Positions 5,498 to 7,277 of a stretch of DNA of 7,277 nt are shown here, piece after piece. Position 1 is the stretch's first letter, and each line of letters opens with the position of its first letter. The position numbers and the translations under genes were made by a program. A model generated the notes under the pieces. That model had not been told where the DNA came from. It made no database searches and was given only the letters and a program-made list of their open reading frames with translations. Source of the stretch: CAKSQF01 sp963628435 (lineage in GTDB: Bacteria > Bacillota > Clostridia > Oscillospirales > CAG-272); contig CAVGEY010000034.1 in assembly GCA_963628435.1 (NCBI GenBank), positions 1 through 7,277 of the forward strand, given 5' to 3'.

Positions 5498-6070
5498 ATG
5501 AGAAAATCAGTAATTGCTTTAATATGCATAAGTTTTATTATAATGCTATTTGGATGTAATACGAGATTGAATGAGCAAAGAAAAAACGATATAATATTTA
5601 ATCAAGTATCGGGATATTATTCTTCGGGGCAACGATCCGTTAATCCGGAAATTGTTACAAAGGAAGTGTTTTGCAGTAATTATAAAATTGATACATCGTT
5701 TATTCCGGAAGATGCTACTTATATATTAAATTATCGCTATGATATGGAAACTGGGACAATAGACAAGACGGCTTTGGTTGATGGATACATTTCAATATAT
5801 GATAAAACACATGAAAAAGGCTTTCATATATGTATATCAGAGGAATCATTTGTTCCGGAATATTCATTTGAAGTTGCGAATGTACAGTTATCAACAATAA
5901 AAAACAACCAAGTGGAATTATATAAGTTAATACCTGTTAAAGATTATATGAAGAAAATGGTATACGCAAAATTGGAGGTTGAAAAATACAAAATATCAAT
6001 GTCCTTTAATAATTTAAGCGAATCAGATATTATAAATACAATTCAGGATCTAATAGAAAAAAATCAGTGA
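5498..6070 (+). CDS. Small lipoprotein, possible DUF4367-like partner of the protease
   Basis: The product has 190 residues. The N-terminus MRKSVIALICISFIIMLFGC is a lipoprotein signal with lipobox LFGC, so C20 would be lipidated and the protein anchored on the outer face of the membrane. The mature part is soluble, mixed alpha/beta. Its end (KLEVEKYKISMSFNN, then LSESDIINTIQDLIEKN) resembles the closing strand-helix of DUF4367-type domains, where a beta strand is followed by 'sseeeiikiiesi'. That assignment is tentative. It begins only 22 bases after the protease stop with its own strong ribosome binding site, so the two are almost certainly one operon with similar AT-rich codon use. Plausible roles are a protease chaperone, an inhibitor protecting the producer, or a surface substrate or anchor; none can be chosen from sequence alone. 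Confidence 0.8.
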   Translation: MRKSVIALICISFIIMLFGCNTRLNEQRKNDIIFNQVSGYYSSGQRSVNPEIVTKEVFCSNYKIDTSFIPEDATYILNYRYDMETGTIDKTALVDGYISIYDKTHEKGFHICISEESFVPEYSFEVANVQLSTIKNNQVELYKLIPVKDYMKKMVYAKLEVEKYKISMSFNNLSESDIINTIQDLIEKNQ

Positions 6071-6115
6071 TCATAACGTTTTTTGAACTAACTTAGATCA
6101 TCAAATATCTATTCG

Positions 6116-6148
6116 GTCTGATTTTTCGAATCAGTCTGATTTTTCGAA
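6116..6148 (+). repeat. Two-copy tandem repeat with embedded hairpin
   Basis: GTCTGATTTTTCGAA occurs at 6116-6130 and again at 6134-6148 (18-bp period). The first copy can fold: CTGATT (6118-6123) pairs with AATCAG (6129-6134). Outside them TAACTTA (6089-6095) pairs with TAAGTTA (6150-6156), so the whole block could fold as one stem-loop in the 3' UTR of the operon. Confidence 0.6.
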
Positions 6149-6158
6149 ATAAGTTAAC

Positions 6159-6192
6159 CCTGAGTCAAAAAACGAATGTTTTTTGACTCAGG
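6159..6192. repeat. Perfect 15-bp inverted repeat, possible terminator of the protease operon
   Basis: Left arm 6159-6173 (CCTGAGTCAAAAAAC) and right arm 6178-6192 are exact reverse complements around the loop GAAT. It starts 88 bases after the lipoprotein stop. The T6 run is in the stem rather than after it, and the following GGTCGAAGG is not T-rich, so it is not a textbook terminator. The hairpin may stabilise the 3' end, or the palindrome may be a protein-binding or recombination site. Confidence 0.7.
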
Positions 6193-6423
6193 TCGAAGGC
6201 AAATCGGGTATCACGAACAATGCACCTGCCTTTTTAGAAAGATGCGATCTCCGTAACTCCCGAATAAAAGAGGGAGAAGCCAAACGTAAAAAACAATCCC
6301 TTGCTTTCCTCCGAGTTTTTCTCTAATGAATAGCAAAAAGCGTCCTTCTTACTGGAATGATACGGTGAAACCGATGATTCGGTTATATACTGACTATCTG
6401 TCAACTGCTGTTTCTCAGACGAC
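6193..6423. other. Intergenic stretch between palindrome and IS30 remnant, no gene supported
   Basis: Short open frames occur on both strands, including a 33-codon plus-strand frame beginning MNSKKRPSYWNDTVK at 6326, but none has a ribosome binding site or a recognised family. A CTCCC/GGGAG hairpin with a ten-base loop lies near 6256-6275. The stretch is probably junk brought in with, or left by, the IS30 element. Confidence 0.4.
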
Positions 6424-6757
6424 TTAAATTGCAATATCAAATAGGACAATTTACAAAAAGTTTAAAAGCAGAGCGATAATTGAAGATTTTTCTTGGCAGT
6501 TGGTTTATCCAAACTTTGATAGAAGCAATGACATCATCGGAAACATCACCAAAAGCACAACCTTTAGGCAATAAGCGACGAATGAGAAAATTTTGCTTTT
6601 CATTCGTGCCACGTTGAAAGGAAGAATACGGGTCGGCATAATACACAGCGATATCAGGAAGAGACTCGGGAAGTTTGGTAAATTCTGAACCGTTATCAAA
6701 GGCGATCGTTTTGAAAACTTTGGTGAAGTTATCCCCGTAAAGTGCGGCGATATTAAA
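6424..6757 (-). pseudogene. IS30-family transposase, C-terminal fragment
   Basis: The minus-strand frame from 6757 to the TGA at 6439-6437 reads IAALYGDNFTKVFKTIAF, DNGSEF, then YYADPYSSFQRGTNEKQNFL, IRRLLPKG, NQLPRKIFNYRSAFKLF. This is the C-terminal catalytic part of IS30-family DDE transposases, with the second Asp in DNGSEF and the Glu in RGTNE. The first Asp and the N-terminal helix-turn-helix are missing, so about 105 of roughly 320-350 residues remain. The last codons look frameshifted: one base out of phase, the sequence reads LFDIAI and then TAA at 6426-6424, an ending like related elements. The 5' break at about 6751-6760 runs straight into a plus-strand ORF, a clear recombination junction. 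It is inactive. Confidence 0.85.
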
Positions 6758-7277
6758 TCATGGCTAATATATGGTAATAGTTCTTTAGTGATAAATGTTA
6801 ATGCGGCCGCCGGAACACAACCTATATATTATGGCGCTCCCTCTTTAAATGATACAGTTGAAAATAATACTCCAATTCAATCAATTGATGAAATTGATGA
6901 CATTGTAAATTCTTATATTGGAAACTATTCATTTAAAAGAACAATAGCATACACTAATCTTGAACAAAGTAACTATGTGGTTGATTATGTTCTGACACAT
7001 AATGGGTTTTCTACGGATTATGGTGTTTCTGTAATAGTTGAAAATCATAAAATTTCACAGATTGCAAATAGAATGATAAACTGTAATATTAATTATGTCG
7101 ATAATGAGAGAGCTCCTGTAATGGTAAGAAATAGTGTGGAAGATGCTTTACAAGAGGCATGTTTGGAAATTGCACAAAATGCAAATTTCTCTCGAATTGT
7201 CAACCAGAAATATGATTTATACTATGATGCTAATACAAATCAATATTATTATCGCATTATGACAGTTTATGAGACTT
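6752..7277 (+). CDS. Hypothetical protein, 5'-truncated at the IS30 junction and open at the right edge
   Basis: From the IS30 junction the plus-strand frame is open to the window end, about 175 codons, with no stop and no credible start. Reading left, the frame continues only antisense to the transposase until a TGA at 6686-6688. Visible parts are an N-proximal linker (GTQPIYYGAPSLNDTVENN), an acidic patch (QSIDEIDDIVNSYIG), and a globular region ending YYDANTNQYYYRIMTVYET. The base composition matches the AT-rich protease operon rather than the flanking remnants. The low-complexity linker followed by a beta-rich body suggests an exported protein, but the family is not recognised. It is probably the remaining 3' part of a gene cut by the IS30 event. 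Confidence 0.6.
   Translation, partial: MKSWLIYGNSSLVINVNAAAGTQPIYYGAPSLNDTVENNTPIQSIDEIDDIVNSYIGNYSFKRTIAYTNLEQSNYVVDYVLTHNGFSTDYGVSVIVENHKISQIANRMINCNINYVDNERAPVMVRNSVEDALQEACLEIAQNANFSRIVNQKYDLYYDANTNQYYYRIMTVYET

Noticed and set aside
6326..6427. 33-codon plus-strand ORF MNSKKRPSYWNDTVK...
   Set aside because: The start of the peptide looks protein-like, but there is no ribosome binding site, it is short, overlaps the IS30 end and no family could be named with confidence.
6234..6449. 71-codon minus-strand open frame after the IS30 transposase
   Set aside because: It continues past the transposase end in another frame, with low-complexity Ser/Lys-rich sequence and no start signal.

Overview
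The window looks like accessory DNA from a gut-type Clostridia member (Firmicutes; Oscillospiraceae/Ruminococcaceae-like). This is inferred from strong Shine-Dalgarno sites, sigma-A promoters with 17-bp spacers and extended -10 boxes, a remnant of an integrative-conjugative-element (ICE) protein, and a DNRLRE-type secreted protein of a kind common in those bacteria. No rRNA, tRNA, CRISPR array or replication origin was seen.

Positions 1-1684 are a moderately GC-rich graveyard of mobile-element cargo. It holds the tail of an ICE cell-wall-hydrolase-type protein (CD1108-like, cut at both ends), an orphan promoter-to-terminator unit (283-529), the 3' part and one end of an IS256-family element (about 707-1146, minus strand), a DUF4143 ATPase fragment fused to that IS remnant (minus), and the C-terminal half of a SLOG/DUF1273 protein (plus). 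Two near-identical promoters face each other inside the IS256 remnant.

Positions 1735-2044 are a compact control region. A near-consensus promoter is followed by about 170 nt of RNA with two crossing 8-bp helices and a terminator-like hairpin, then a 23-codon Arg-rich ORF with a strong ribosome binding site.

Positions 2129-6070 are AT-richer and form the main functional block, a two-gene operon. The first gene encodes an approximately 1115-residue secreted protein: signal peptide, RHS-like N-terminal region, DNRLRE module, ricin-type lectin module, Big-like module, second ricin-type module, and a C-terminal metzincin zinc protease with an archaemetzincin-like Cys pattern. It is split by a one-base frameshift at an A5 run. 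Twenty-two bases later comes a 190-aa lipoprotein. The likely scheme is a glycan-binding secreted protease with a membrane-anchored partner.

Positions 6071-7277 hold a tandem repeat, a perfect 15-bp palindrome, the C-terminal third of an IS30-family transposase (minus), and a 5'-truncated AT-rich ORF running off the right edge. The best candidate for something new is the leader RNA plus lectin-protease plus lipoprotein cassette.
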